Source of the DNA: Cyanobacteria bacterium SIG28
GTDB lineage: Bacteria > Cyanobacteriota > Vampirovibrionia > Gastranaerophilales > Gastranaerophilaceae
Direction: 5' to 3'
Length of the DNA: 64,000 nucleotides
Assembly (NCBI GenBank): GCA_015152525.1
Contig: SUTU01000008.1
Span: 48,112-112,111, forward strand
The position numbers were made by a program, and so were the translations under genes. Below the pieces are notes generated by a model that saw nothing but the letters and a program-made list of their open reading frames with translations, had not been told where the DNA came from and searched no databases. This document shows positions 1-9,189 of this stretch, piece by piece. Every line of letters starts with the position of its first letter. Position 1 is the first letter of the stretch.

Positions 1-234
1 AAACAAGCTTGCGATAAAATCGGTGTGGAAAGTTTAGTTTCATCATTCCATGCCGGTGCGGAAACTCATATATACTGTCATAATAAAAACGCTCAAGGTG
101 AAACTTTTTTGCCAACATTATTAGGATTAGCTGATATTTATAACATGCATTCTGCTGAGGAAAAAGTTGATTATAACACTATTTTAAAAGGTTATGAAAT
201 TCTTAAAAATACTTTTATTGAATTTAACAGATAA
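1..234 (+). CDS. M20-family metallopeptidase, C-terminal fragment (PepT/PepD-like)
   Basis: The reading frame is open from the first base, so the gene begins outside the window and only the last 77 codons are present. The fragment ends with the carboxyl-terminal catalytic part typical of M20 di- and tripeptidases: an HAGAET segment followed by NMHSAEEKV. In PepT/PepD-type enzymes the equivalent histidine in H-S-x-E-E/D is the last metal ligand. The enzyme would hydrolyse small peptides in the cytoplasm with zinc. A GTG at position 25 lies inside the conserved region and is not the real start. The family call is fairly sure; the exact substrate class is not. Confidence 0.72.
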   Translation, partial: KQACDKIGVESLVSSFHAGAETHIYCHNKNAQGETFLPTLLGLADIYNMHSAEEKVDYNTILKGYEILKNTFIEFNR

Positions 235-286
235 TAACTAGCAAAAATTATTTTTACGAGTTTTGATATTAAAAAAGGAGCGTAAA

Positions 287-622
287 ATGAATATATCAGC
301 AATTAATGATCAAGCTTTTCAAGGCAAAGAAAAACAATATGGTGCAAAAATTATTGGTGAACTTGGAGATGCAACTAATAAATTATACAAAAGAACATCT
401 ATGGAAGTTGATTCTCTTGCTAAATATTACAAAAGAGATGTAAAACTTCAAGAAAATAACGGTGTTTTGTTTGCAAATTCCGGACCAATAACAACTGTAT
501 CAAAGGTTTCTGATCTTGAAAATTCTGCCGACAAATTCTTTGAATTTATTTCAAACAACTTTGTTGCAAATAAAATTGCCAAAGAACAATCTTTAAAAAA
601 TGGGCTTAATTATTTAGCTTAA
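287..622 (+). CDS. Small hypothetical protein (111 aa)
   Basis: I do not recognise a family. The start is ATG at 287, since an AGGAG lies seven bases upstream at 276-280; a TTG at 263 would extend the frame by eight codons but has no ribosome site. The protein is soluble in appearance, with no signal peptide or membrane segment, and begins MNISAINDQAFQGK, a short F-x-G amino terminus of a kind that recurs in other unknown proteins of this window. It follows the peptidase by 52 bp on the same strand and ends just before a strong bidirectional terminator, so it may be co-transcribed with the peptidase. Confidence 0.7.
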   Translation: MNISAINDQAFQGKEKQYGAKIIGELGDATNKLYKRTSMEVDSLAKYYKRDVKLQENNGVLFANSGPITTVSKVSDLENSADKFFEFISNNFVANKIAKEQSLKNGLNYLA

Positions 623-642
623 TTTAATATTTATAAATAAAA

Positions 643-675
643 AAGAGGATGACTTTGTTATTAAGTCATCCTCTT
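643..675. terminator. Bidirectional intrinsic terminator
   Basis: A perfect 13-bp inverted repeat (AAGAGGATGACTT at 643-655 and its complement at 663-675) with a 7-base loop lies between convergent genes. A-rich sequence precedes it and T-rich sequence follows it, so it can end transcription in both directions. Confidence 0.85.
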
Positions 676-692
676 CTTTAATAAACTTTCTT

Positions 693-1553
693 TTATTTAT
701 TAACTTCCACATTAGCCATATAAACGCTTGTTGAAGGAAATGCAAATTCAATACCTTCTGCTCTGTAGTGATGAATAATTTGTCTTAGAATTTGGCTTTT
801 TACCATTGTTAAACCTGCCCAAGTTGTTTCAGGAGTATAGGCAACCAGCCTTACTTGGATAGAACTTGCTGCTAAGTTTTCAACAAATGCAACAGCACCA
901 TCTTTAATATTACTATGAGTACTAGCTATTTCATTTAAAATTTCTACCGCTCTGTCAATTTTTTCATTTGAAGTTCCGTATTCAATATCAAGAGTCAAAT
1001 CAATTCTTCTTTGATTGGCTTTTGAAACATTAACTATTTCATTATTAGCTAATAAATTGTTAGGAATATTAACTTCAAACCCTTGTATTGTTCTTATAGT
1101 AGTCGAACGGAAATTTACATCTTCAACAGTACCTTCATAGCTATCAAAAGATATGTAATCACCTACTTTATAAACTCGGTCTGCCAATAATCCTATTGAC
1201 CCAAAAACGTTCCCAATAGCTTCTTTTGCGGCAAAACCTACTGCCAAACCGGTAATACCAAAACCTGCTATTAGCGAACTCACGTTATATCCAAAACTTT
1301 GTAAAAATCCTGCCAACAATAAGAAAATAATAACCACTTTTACTACTCTGGTAAAAATAGGCATTAAATTAATCAAAGGTGAATCGGAATGTTTTTTCTC
1401 CAACATTCTTTCCAGTTTATTATTAAACACATCTGTAATTTTACAAAAAACATAAATTAAAATTATATTTACAATAATACCAATAATTAATTTTGAATGT
1501 GTCGCTAAAAACTTCATAACAAAATCAAAGGCTGTATTTAGTGAAAATTCCAT
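693..1553 (-). CDS. mscS: MscS-family small-conductance mechanosensitive channel
   Basis: An inner-membrane channel that opens under membrane tension to release solutes during hypo-osmotic shock. At 286 residues it has the size of the core MscS family. Three hydrophobic segments occupy about residues 15-120; the third is the Gly/Ala-rich pore helix with the pattern AGFGITGLAVGFAAKEAIGN. It is followed by the beta-domain (VGDYISF..YEGTVEDVNFRSTTIRT..G..V.IPN) and the alpha/beta carboxyl domain. The start has an SD (GGAGAG, 6 bases upstream). It lies 3 bp behind nifS and is probably the last gene of a nifU-nifS-mscS transcript; no functional link to Fe-S assembly is evident. Confidence 0.92.
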   Translation of the reverse strand: MEFSLNTAFDFVMKFLATHSKLIIGIIVNIILIYVFCKITDVFNNKLERMLEKKHSDSPLINLMPIFTRVVKVVIIFLLLAGFLQSFGYNVSSLIAGFGITGLAVGFAAKEAIGNVFGSIGLLADRVYKVGDYISFDSYEGTVEDVNFRSTTIRTIQGFEVNIPNNLLANNEIVNVSKANQRRIDLTLDIEYGTSNEKIDRAVEILNEIASTHSNIKDGAVAFVENLAASSIQVRLVAYTPETTWAGLTMVKSQILRQIIHHYRAEGIEFAFPSTSVYMANVEVNK

Positions 1554-1556
1554 CTT

Positions 1557-2750
1557 TTACTCTCCCTTTTTTATCTCTCTTAATTTCTTTAATTCGTCTT
1601 GGAATGGAGAAATTTTAGTTAACTTATCCATAATTTCCGGCATCTTTTCTATTACAAAATCTACTTCTTTTTCTGTTGTAAATCTTGATAACGAAAATCT
1701 AATAGAACCGTGCAAAGCAGTAAACGGCACACCCATTGCTCTTAAAACGTGGCTTGGTTCTAAAGAGCCGGAAGTGCAAGCACTTCCCGAACTTGCGCAA
1801 ATACCCAAATCGCTTAAATGCAGTAAAATTAATTCGCCTTCTACATATTCAAAACCGATATTTGTTGTATTTGGAACTCTATTCAAAAGATTTGCATTTA
1901 ATCTTGAATTGTATACGTTTCTTAAAATACCGTTTTCTAATTTATCACGTAACCTTTTTACTTCCTTTAACTCGTATTCCAAAGCATCAGAGGCTAAAGT
2001 AGCTGCTTTTCCCATACCTACTATATAAGGAACATTTTCTGTACCGGCTCTAAGTCCTCGTTCCTGATGACCGCCATTTATAAGCGAAGTTAGTCTGGTT
2101 GAAGAATTTACATATAATGCGCCAACACCTTTAGGTGCATGGAATTTGTGTCCTGAAATTCCCAAAAGGTCAATCTTAGTATCTTTAACATTCATCTGAA
2201 TTTTTCCGGCAGATTGAACACCATCCACGAAAAATTTTGTTTGTGGTGAACGTGATTTAATTATCTCAGCAATTTCTTCAACCGGATTTATAACACCGGT
2301 TTCATTATTTGCCCACATAACAGAAACCAAAGCTGTGTCTTTTCTAAGTTTTTCTGTTAATTCACTTATGTTTAAATCGCCTTGAGCATTTACACCGATA
2401 TAATCAACTTCATATCCTTGTTTTTCAAGTTCTTTGTATGTATTCAAAACACAAGGATGTTCAATTTTTGTTGTAATAAGATGTCTTTTTTCTTTATTGC
2501 AATTAACAACTCCCTTTATTGCCGTATTTGCAGACTCAGAGCCACAAGAAGTGAAATAAATTTCTTTTTCATCCTTTGCGCCGACAAAATCTCTGATTTG
2601 CGCTCTAGCCTCTTGTAGAGCTTTTGCCGGTTTAGAAGCAAAGCTATACATACTTGATGCGTTTGCATATTCATCCCTTAAATAAGGTAACATCTCATTC
2701 AGAACTTTTTCATCAACTTTTGTCGTTGCATTATTATCTAAATATATCAT
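1557..2750 (-). CDS. nifS: Cysteine desulfurase NifS/IscS
   Basis: A PLP enzyme that takes sulfur from cysteine, leaves alanine and passes persulfide sulfur to the NifU scaffold for Fe-S cluster building. The 397-residue length and the opening MIYLDNNATT are typical. The PLP lysine is K202 in SGHKFHAPKG, and the mobile catalytic cysteine is C325 in SGSACTSGSLEPSHVL. The short catalytic loop and the pairing with a three-domain NifU favour the NifS class over housekeeping SufS. It lies 21 bp downstream of nifU and 3 bp upstream of mscS. The ribosome site is weak (AAAGAG), which suggests coupling to nifU translation. No nitrogenase genes are visible, so the likely role is general Fe-S assembly in an anaerobe. 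Confidence 0.95.
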   Translation of the reverse strand: MIYLDNNATTKVDEKVLNEMLPYLRDEYANASSMYSFASKPAKALQEARAQIRDFVGAKDEKEIYFTSCGSESANTAIKGVVNCNKEKRHLITTKIEHPCVLNTYKELEKQGYEVDYIGVNAQGDLNISELTEKLRKDTALVSVMWANNETGVINPVEEIAEIIKSRSPQTKFFVDGVQSAGKIQMNVKDTKIDLLGISGHKFHAPKGVGALYVNSSTRLTSLINGGHQERGLRAGTENVPYIVGMGKAATLASDALEYELKEVKRLRDKLENGILRNVYNSRLNANLLNRVPNTTNIGFEYVEGELILLHLSDLGICASSGSACTSGSLEPSHVLRAMGVPFTALHGSIRFSLSRFTTEKEVDFVIEKMPEIMDKLTKISPFQDELKKLREIKKGE

Positions 2751-2771
2751 TTTTCTCTTTCTTTAAAATTA

Positions 2772-3620
2772 TTAACCTACTTGTTCAACTACAATTCGAT
2801 TATCAACTTTTTCTTTTAATTCAGCTTCTACAAAGTTTTTTAATGTCATTGAAGCATTTTTACAAGCCGAACATACACCTATGAGCTTAACTTTTACTAT
2901 ATCACCATCTATATCAACAAGCTCAATATCACCACCGTCTTTTTGAAGTTGAGGTGCAATTTGTTGTTCCAAAACTTTACCGATTTTCAGAATTTTCTGA
3001 GTTGGTGTAAGCTCTTGTGTTTCCGGCTTTTTATTCAAATATGTACTTATCATATCTTGTATAATATTTTTGCATCTGCCACAAGCACCACCGGCTTTTG
3101 TGTAATTAGTAACTTCATCTAAAGTTGTTAAATTGTTTTGTTTTATTGCTTCCCAAATTTGATTTTCAGTAACATTAAAACAGGTACAAATAATTTTTTC
3201 ACCGGCTTTAGAATGCTCATCCATTAACTCGAGTTCTTGCCATTCTTCAGAGTCTTCACCATAATATTTTTTCAAAGCATCTTCTAAAGCTTCTCTACCC
3301 ATTACAGAACAATGCATTTTTTGAGCAGGAAGTCCGCCTAACTTGTCTGCAATATCTTTATTTGTTATTTTTTTAACTTCATCTAAAGTTTTTCCGATAA
3401 TCATTTCTGTCAAAATACTGGAAGATGCCACTGCAGAACCGCATCCGAAAGTTTGGAATTTTGCATCCTTAACAATATTACCTTCAAGTTTTATAAATAA
3501 TTTTAATGAATCACCGCAAGCAAGAGAACCCGCTTCACCAATCAAATCCGCATTTTCTATTGAGCCGACATTTCTTGGATTTCTATAATGATCCATTACC
3601 TCTTCTGAATAATCCCACAT
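2772..3620 (-). CDS. nifU: Fe-S cluster assembly scaffold NifU (three-domain)
   Basis: A full-length NifU of 282 residues. Residues 1-125 are an IscU-like transient scaffold with cysteines C35, C60 and C104. Residues 140-195 are a BFD-like [2Fe-2S] domain with the CTC and CGRC pairs (C145, C147, C180, C183). Residues 205-282 are an Nfu domain whose CSAC motif (C250, C253) holds a cluster for delivery. It works with NifS encoded directly downstream. The ATG is preceded by GAGG. The intergenic region before it also carries the mutS2 promoter on the other strand and a short palindrome that could be an operator. All expected cysteines are present, so the protein looks functional. Confidence 0.95.
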   Translation of the reverse strand: MWDYSEEVMDHYRNPRNVGSIENADLIGEAGSLACGDSLKLFIKLEGNIVKDAKFQTFGCGSAVASSSILTEMIIGKTLDEVKKITNKDIADKLGGLPAQKMHCSVMGREALEDALKKYYGEDSEEWQELELMDEHSKAGEKIICTCFNVTENQIWEAIKQNNLTTLDEVTNYTKAGGACGRCKNIIQDMISTYLNKKPETQELTPTQKILKIGKVLEQQIAPQLQKDGGDIELVDIDGDIVKVKLIGVCSACKNASMTLKNFVEAELKEKVDNRIVVEQVG

Positions 3621-3645
3621 TTTATACCTCTTTAAGCTGGATATT

Positions 3646-3661
3646 TACAATTTATATTGTA
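3646..3661. promoter_or_regulatory. Short palindrome upstream of nifU, possible operator/-10 region
   Basis: TACAAT and ATTGTA, separated by four A/T bases, lie about 26 bp before the nifU start. Read on the minus strand the first arm (TACAAT) also resembles a -10 box. I see no convincing -35 element. A regulator of Fe-S assembly could bind here, but short A/T palindromes arise easily by chance at this base composition. Confidence 0.25.
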
Positions 3662-3728
3662 TAACAAAAATTTAATTCGGGAAATAAACCGCATAATAAA
3701 ATAACTGCTATTTTATATTTATTTAAAG

Positions 3729-3756
3729 TTGCAATAGTTTTTTGATAAATTATAAT
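3729..3756 (+). promoter_or_regulatory. mutS2 promoter (near-leaderless)
   Basis: A sigma-70 type promoter: -35 TTGCAA at 3729-3734, 16-bp spacer, perfect -10 TATAAT at 3751-3756. The predicted +1 is about 3763, three bases before the ATG at 3766, leaving no room for a ribosome-binding site. Confidence 0.7.
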
Positions 3757-3765
3757 CAAATTAGC

Positions 3766-6123
3766 ATGACAATTATCCAAAAATCACAAAAAGCATTAGA
3801 ATACGACAAGATTTTGACTGAACTGGCTAAATTTTCTAAAACAGAACAGTCCAAATTATTATGCGAAAATTTAACACCTTTTGTTCGGTTTGATGATATT
3901 GAAACAGAATTAACATACACAAAAGAAGCTAAACATATTTTAGACTTTGTGAATGATATACCTGTTGAAAAAATTGTCAATTTTTCAAAATTAAAACTAA
4001 AAAATGAGTATTTTATAGAAGATGAACTTGTTGATATTGCAAAAACTCTTAGAACATTCAGGATAGTTCGAAATTATTTAAAAGAAAATTTAGACTCAGA
4101 AGCTAAGCTTAATTCTCTGGCAGAATGCTTATATGCAAATAAAGAATTAGAAGATAAGCTTTTTGAAACTTTTGATGAAAATTTACGAGTTAAACAAAAT
4201 GCCAGTCCTGAACTCAGCGGTTTATATTCTTCTTTAAAAGATACTGAAACAGCCTTAAAAGATAAAGTTCGAGATTTAATGAACTCTGCCGAATTTCAAT
4301 CACATTTACAAGAAAATATTTATACAATGCGTGATGACAGAATAGTTTTTCAAGTAAAAGCTTCATCTAAAAGTAAAGTTTCCGGTATTGTACACGATGT
4401 TTCCGCTACAAATAGAACTTTCTATATCGAACCTTCACAAATTGTTCCGATTAATAATAAAATAAGAGAAGTTAAGTCTAAGATTTACGCTGAAATAATC
4501 CGAATTTTAACCACTCTAACAAACGAAATAAGAAAAGATTTAGAAGCCTTAATATCGTCAGAAAATATTCTGGCTCAAATTGATTTTCATTTCACAAAAG
4601 CTCGTTATGCAATAAGAACGGACTCAGTTGAACCGTATTTGTCAAAAAACAAAATAGTAAAAATTGATTTAATGCGACATCCTCTACTAATAGGCAGAGT
4701 TGATAACATTGTTGAAAACGATTTCCTTATAGGTGAGGATTACAGGTCGATTATCATAACAGGTTCTAACACCGGTGGGAAAACAGTTGCTTTAAAAACT
4801 GTCGGATTATTTATTTTAATGGCTAAATCCGGTTTATTTCTACCTTGTGCAGAAGCTCATATATATCCATTTGAAAACATTTTGGCAGATATCGGCGATG
4901 AACAAAGTATTCTTCAAAACTTATCAACATTTTCATCTCACATGAAAAATGTTATAGATATTATCAAGATTGCAAACTCTGAATCTTTCGTATTAATAGA
5001 TGAACTCTGTGCCGGAACAGATCCGCAAGAAGGTGCAATTTTAGCCGAAGTTATACTCAAAGAGTTGGCAAACAAAGGCTCAAATTCCGTAATAACAACG
5101 CATTATGGGGAATTAAAAACACTGGAATTTTCTGATCAAGTATTCAAAAATGCAAGTGTGGAATTTAACACTGAAACATTATCACCTACATACAAATTAA
5201 TAATTGGTATCCCCGGTTTGAGTAATGCTATTTCAATTTCAGCGAATTTAGGATTAAATCCGGAACTTATCGAACAAGCCAAAGAACTTCTTATTACCCA
5301 AAGAGATCCTTCAAGTTTGGCTGTCGAAAGATTACAAGATACGCAACAGAGATTAGATTATAATCTAAAAGAAGCTGAAGAACTTAATGCTCAAGCAGAT
5401 GAACTTAAACAACATTATGAAAAAGAACTTTCTCAGCATAAAAAAGATAAAAAACGAACACTTAAAGCTATTAAAGACAGGTTTGAAACTCAATTAGATA
5501 GTGCCAAAGATGAGATAAAAGAAATTTTAAACGAATTAAGACAAGAAAAATCCGAAAAAATTGCCAGACGCTCATACGCTCGCTTAGCTGAGTTGGAAAA
5601 AGGGTTTAGGGGTGATTTGCATAACTTGGAAGAAAAAGAACAATACAAAGAATTAGATTGGAATAAAATAAAAGTAAATGATAAAGTTATGCTAAAAGAG
5701 TTAAACCAAGAAGTTACAATTTTATCTTTACCGGATAAAAATGAAAGCCTTTATATTCAAATGGGAATGATAAAAACAAAGATAAAAAAGGATCGTCTTG
5801 CCGTATTTAACAAAGAAATGGCTAAAAAAGTTGTATTACCGAATTATCAAAAAGAAACATTTACTCTAAAAAAATACAATATTTCAAATACTCTTGATTT
5901 AAGAGGCAAGCGAGTAGAAGAAGCCTTGGATGAATTAGAAGGTTACTTAGACGAAGCAAGCCTTGCTAACTTAACACCGGTGTATGTTATTCACGGACAC
6001 GGTACCGGTGCTTTAAAATCTGCCGTTAGAGAATTTGTAAATTCATCACCGTATGTTGCAAAACACCGTATTGGCGAAGAAGCTGAAGGTGGCGACGGCG
6101 TATGTGTTATTGATATAAAATAA
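3766..6123 (+). CDS. mutS2: MutS2 family ATPase/endonuclease
   Basis: MutS2 is an ATPase with an Smr nuclease that suppresses homologous recombination and can also rescue collided ribosomes. This 785-residue protein has the family length. The MutS core carries Walker A (GSNTGGKT, about residues 332-340) and the LIDELCAGTDPQEG Walker B/signature segment; a long charged coiled coil follows (about 510-620), and the C-terminal Smr domain starts at about residue 705 with LDLRG and GHGTG motifs. I place the start at ATG 3766: the TTG at 3742 would lie upstream of the predicted transcription start. The gene meets the helicase gene tail to tail with a 3-bp gap. Minus-strand ORFs inside are shadows. 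Confidence 0.95.
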   Translation: MTIIQKSQKALEYDKILTELAKFSKTEQSKLLCENLTPFVRFDDIETELTYTKEAKHILDFVNDIPVEKIVNFSKLKLKNEYFIEDELVDIAKTLRTFRIVRNYLKENLDSEAKLNSLAECLYANKELEDKLFETFDENLRVKQNASPELSGLYSSLKDTETALKDKVRDLMNSAEFQSHLQENIYTMRDDRIVFQVKASSKSKVSGIVHDVSATNRTFYIEPSQIVPINNKIREVKSKIYAEIIRILTTLTNEIRKDLEALISSENILAQIDFHFTKARYAIRTDSVEPYLSKNKIVKIDLMRHPLLIGRVDNIVENDFLIGEDYRSIIITGSNTGGKTVALKTVGLFILMAKSGLFLPCAEAHIYPFENILADIGDEQSILQNLSTFSSHMKNVIDIIKIANSESFVLIDELCAGTDPQEGAILAEVILKELANKGSNSVITTHYGELKTLEFSDQVFKNASVEFNTETLSPTYKLIIGIPGLSNAISISANLGLNPELIEQAKELLITQRDPSSLAVERLQDTQQRLDYNLKEAEELNAQADELKQHYEKELSQHKKDKKRTLKAIKDRFETQLDSAKDEIKEILNELRQEKSEKIARRSYARLAELEKGFRGDLHNLEEKEQYKELDWNKIKVNDKVMLKELNQEVTILSLPDKNESLYIQMGMIKTKIKKDRLAVFNKEMAKKVVLPNYQKETFTLKKYNISNTLDLRGKRVEEALDELEGYLDEASLANLTPVYVIHGHGTGALKSAVREFVNSSPYVAKHRIGEEAEGGDGVCVIDIK

Positions 6124-6126
6124 TTA

Positions 6127-8448
6127 TTAGCCTTTTTCATCAGCAGGTTCTCTGCGAATTAAATCAAGAGCAGCTTTTAGTTTAGCGGAAAGGCTCACAT
6201 AATAATCGTGATGTTTTTCACTTGCATCAGCAGCAACTTCACACACTCCGATTAACTGCTTTATCAAATCTATTGTCATTACGATTTCTTTATGCAAATC
6301 ACCTTCTTCATTTGTAGTATTTTTTATATTGTTTTCATAAAGTTCTTTCCAATTTTTCAAGCTGTTAGCATTTTTTTGATTTAACTCTGCCCAAGAATAA
6401 ATATGATCCATTATTTTTGGATTTACTGATATTTCTTCGTTTTGATGTAATTTTTCCGTTGCAACGGCATATTTTTCAACTGTTTTTGCAACTTTATTTG
6501 CTGCTGAAACAAATTTTGCATCTTCTTTGTACCTTACTTCAAAAGGTTTTGTCGGTAATTCTTTTTTCTCGTTATATTCGATATTTGCCAAACCACCTAA
6601 AACTCCTGCAATCTGCACCGGATCTAAATTTTCAAGAATTCTGCCTGCTAAAACATTAATAATCGGAATTTGTTCATATCCGTTTAAATGCTTAATCATC
6701 TTACCTTTTGTAGATAATTCACCATTACTTTTTATGTAACCTTCAGTATTTAGAATTCCTTTTTTTACATTATAAGCCTCAACAAGCTCATTTAATTTTT
6801 CTTGATTAACACCGTTTTTACTATCATAAACATAATAAGATTTGGATAAAAACTGTTTTAAATCATCTTCTTCATAAGAATTTGCAATATAAGTAGCTAC
6901 TGTTGAATAATCTAAATCCAGCCTGCTTTCCAAGCGATTAGGCGGTGAAGAAATTAAGCTTTCATATAATTTTGTTTGTTCTTGGTTACAACTCATTAAA
7001 TAAACATAACCAATTTCGTCAATGCCACGGCGTCCTGCTCTACCGTCTTCTTGAGCTTCTTCGTTCGGTGTTTTTGGTTTTCCTGCCACAATCGGACTTG
7101 AAATAACCACTGTTTTTGCCGGCATGTTTATACCTGCAGATAGAGTTGTTGTTGCAATACAGACTTTTACTAATTTCTTTTGGAATAATTCTTCAACAAG
7201 TTTCTTTTGGTTCGGTAACATTCCCGCATTATGTATTGCATAACCTTTCAATAATGCTGTTGTGTTCAACCCTTCACCTAAATACACACCTTTATCAATG
7301 TAATCTTCTTTAATAATACGAGCAATTTCATCTTGTTCTTTTTCTGTAGTCAACAATTCACTCTCATTTGATAAAAATTTTAATAAATGTTTACTGTCTT
7401 TTTTACTATATACAAAATAAATAGCAGGCAATTTACCTTCTGTATTTAATTTCCTTGTAATTTCTTTGAAAGATGCATCATTAGGCTTTGCATTAACAGA
7501 TTGAGATTTTCTCACAGCATCTTTTTTAGCAATTATTTTTTCCTTTTTGCTACCGCCTCGAGGTATTTTTAAATCCGGAGCAACTCTGATAATTTCTTTA
7601 ATCAAAGGTACATGACGGTTTTCTGGCGGTACGTTTATTAATACTGTTTCTGTACCTTTATTTAGATTTGGTCTGTAAGAATCATCCGGCGTAACAGCAA
7701 TTCCCTTACGATTTTTAGTTGAAGCTATCCAGTCATTTATTTCTTCATTATTCCCGATTGTTGCAGATAATGATAGCATTTGAACATCATCTGGAGTAAG
7801 CATAATTGATTGTTCCCAAATACCGCCCCTGTCAATATCATCAAGGTTATGTAATTCATCAAAAATAACTGTTTTTAAATTTCTTGGTAAACCGCCATAA
7901 CCCTCATCATTCAAATCATTTTGAGCCATATTTCGATAAACTTCGGTTGTCATAATCACTATCGGTGCATCTGTGTTTATTTTAGTATCACCGGTTATTA
8001 TACCAACATTTTCTTCACCATAAATATCTGAAAATTCTCTATATTTTTGATTACTCAACGCTTTTAACGGTGAAGTGTAAAAACTTTTCCAGCCCTCTTT
8101 TAAATTTTTAGTTATAACATATTGCGCAATAGCTGTTTTGCCGGTTCCTGTTGGTGCTGTTACAAGAACATCATTGCCCAAATTCAAATTCATGCCGGCA
8201 GCTTTTTGAAAACTATCAGGTGCGTATGGTTTTCCGGTAGTTTTATCAATTTTGAGTTGGTAATAATTATCATCAAGTGATTTGTTAAAATCCTGAAAAA
8301 AAGTTGAAACTACAAGTCCTGTTGCACCCATTGCCGCTACTGCAGGTTTTGCAGCTTGTAATACATTTGTTTGCTTAGAGCTTTGCTTTATTTTATTTAA
8401 AACAGGTTCTACTTTTATACCGGAAATAATTGGTTTAATTTTTGTCAT
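6127..8448 (-). CDS. Ski2-like DEAD/DEAH superfamily 2 RNA helicase
   Basis: A 773-residue helicase of the Ski2/Mtr4-like group (DOB1/HelY relatives), which unwind structured RNA for processing or decay. Visible motifs in order: Walker A APTGTGKT (about 98-105), the PLKALSNQKY motif Ia, DELH (about 197-200) in place of DEVH, SATIGN, ATTTLSAGINMPA, and motif VI QEDGRAGRRG. The first ~75 residues precede the helicase core and include a short hydrophobic stretch of unknown role; a helical carboxyl region follows. I chose ATG 8448 because AAGGA lies seven bases upstream; a start at 8499 would add 17 residues without a ribosome site. Its stop lies 3 bp from that of mutS2 on the other strand. Confidence 0.88.
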   Translation of the reverse strand: MTKIKPIISGIKVEPVLNKIKQSSKQTNVLQAAKPAVAAMGATGLVVSTFFQDFNKSLDDNYYQLKIDKTTGKPYAPDSFQKAAGMNLNLGNDVLVTAPTGTGKTAIAQYVITKNLKEGWKSFYTSPLKALSNQKYREFSDIYGEENVGIITGDTKINTDAPIVIMTTEVYRNMAQNDLNDEGYGGLPRNLKTVIFDELHNLDDIDRGGIWEQSIMLTPDDVQMLSLSATIGNNEEINDWIASTKNRKGIAVTPDDSYRPNLNKGTETVLINVPPENRHVPLIKEIIRVAPDLKIPRGGSKKEKIIAKKDAVRKSQSVNAKPNDASFKEITRKLNTEGKLPAIYFVYSKKDSKHLLKFLSNESELLTTEKEQDEIARIIKEDYIDKGVYLGEGLNTTALLKGYAIHNAGMLPNQKKLVEELFQKKLVKVCIATTTLSAGINMPAKTVVISSPIVAGKPKTPNEEAQEDGRAGRRGIDEIGYVYLMSCNQEQTKLYESLISSPPNRLESRLDLDYSTVATYIANSYEEDDLKQFLSKSYYVYDSKNGVNQEKLNELVEAYNVKKGILNTEGYIKSNGELSTKGKMIKHLNGYEQIPIINVLAGRILENLDPVQIAGVLGGLANIEYNEKKELPTKPFEVRYKEDAKFVSAANKVAKTVEKYAVATEKLHQNEEISVNPKIMDHIYSWAELNQKNANSLKNWKELYENNIKNTTNEEGDLHKEIVMTIDLIKQLIGVCEVAADASEKHHDYYVSLSAKLKAALDLIRREPADEKG

Positions 8449-8625
8449 ACAAACATCCTTTTTCAGTCTAAAACTTCTAAAAAAATAATTTGCTAGCATA
8501 AAATAATTATCATTTTATAAAAAATAAAAATTAGTATTTGATATAGCTTAGTTAGGGTTATAAAAAACTTTTATATACTTTATCTTATAGTTACTAAATT
8601 TAATAATTAATATGAGGTTATAAAT

Positions 8626-9189
8626 ATGAAACAAATAATACCTGAAAAAAGTTCTGAAAAAGTTGCAAAATTTCTTAAAAAAAATTCGTTACACAAAAGA
8701 GATTTTGCTGAAATGATTGGTGTAACTTTATCTTACGTTTACAATTTAATAGATGAAACAGTCCCTTTTTCTACAAGAGGAACTACTCTTGAGCGAATAG
8801 CTACTGTTATGGAGATTAATCCTGAAGATTTCGGTGAATACAGAATTCCGCAAGAGCCAATATTAATAGACGAATCCGTCGAGATTTTAAAAGAGTATAT
8901 TAAAGAAAACAAGCTTAGCGTTATTTCTTTTTTAAAAGCATTTCCACGCAAAAAAAGACTTGAAATTGTAGATATTCTTAGAGGCGCTATGCCATTACCA
9001 ATTGATTATAAAGAGCTTAACTTAATCGGTAAAACTCTTAATATGCCGTCAGAAGAAATTTATATGATTTGGGAAAGCAGGTTAAAACAAGTTCTGGAAT
9101 CAGCCGGCATGAATATCTATTCAAACACAGGGTTAATAAACTCAATGTTCGATTGCGCAAAAAAATATCTTACAACACAAAAGAACTAA
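8626..9189 (+). CDS. XRE-type helix-turn-helix protein
   Basis: A 187-residue protein with a Cro/C1-type HTH in residues about 15-70 (KRDFAEMIGVTLSYVYNLI...TLERIATVMEINPEDF), the usual arrangement of a DNA-binding regulator. The remainder (90-187) is helical with no domain I know. The ATG has a GAGG eight bases upstream. It is flanked by the divergent helicase gene and by a second HTH gene on the opposite strand; the two HTH genes overlap at their stop codons (CTAA at 9186-9189), so their transcripts must be antisense to each other at the 3' ends. No target is indicated. Confidence 0.8.
   Translation: MKQIIPEKSSEKVAKFLKKNSLHKRDFAEMIGVTLSYVYNLIDETVPFSTRGTTLERIATVMEINPEDFGEYRIPQEPILIDESVEILKEYIKENKLSVISFLKAFPRKKRLEIVDILRGAMPLPIDYKELNLIGKTLNMPSEEIYMIWESRLKQVLESAGMNIYSNTGLINSMFDCAKKYLTTQKN

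Noticed and set aside
1736-2028. Two plus-strand ORFs of about 85 codons inside nifS
   Set aside because: They are reverse-complement frames of a conserved gene with no start signals of their own.
3742-3765. TTG start adding eight codons to mutS2
   Set aside because: It lies within the promoter, upstream of the predicted transcription start, and has no SD.
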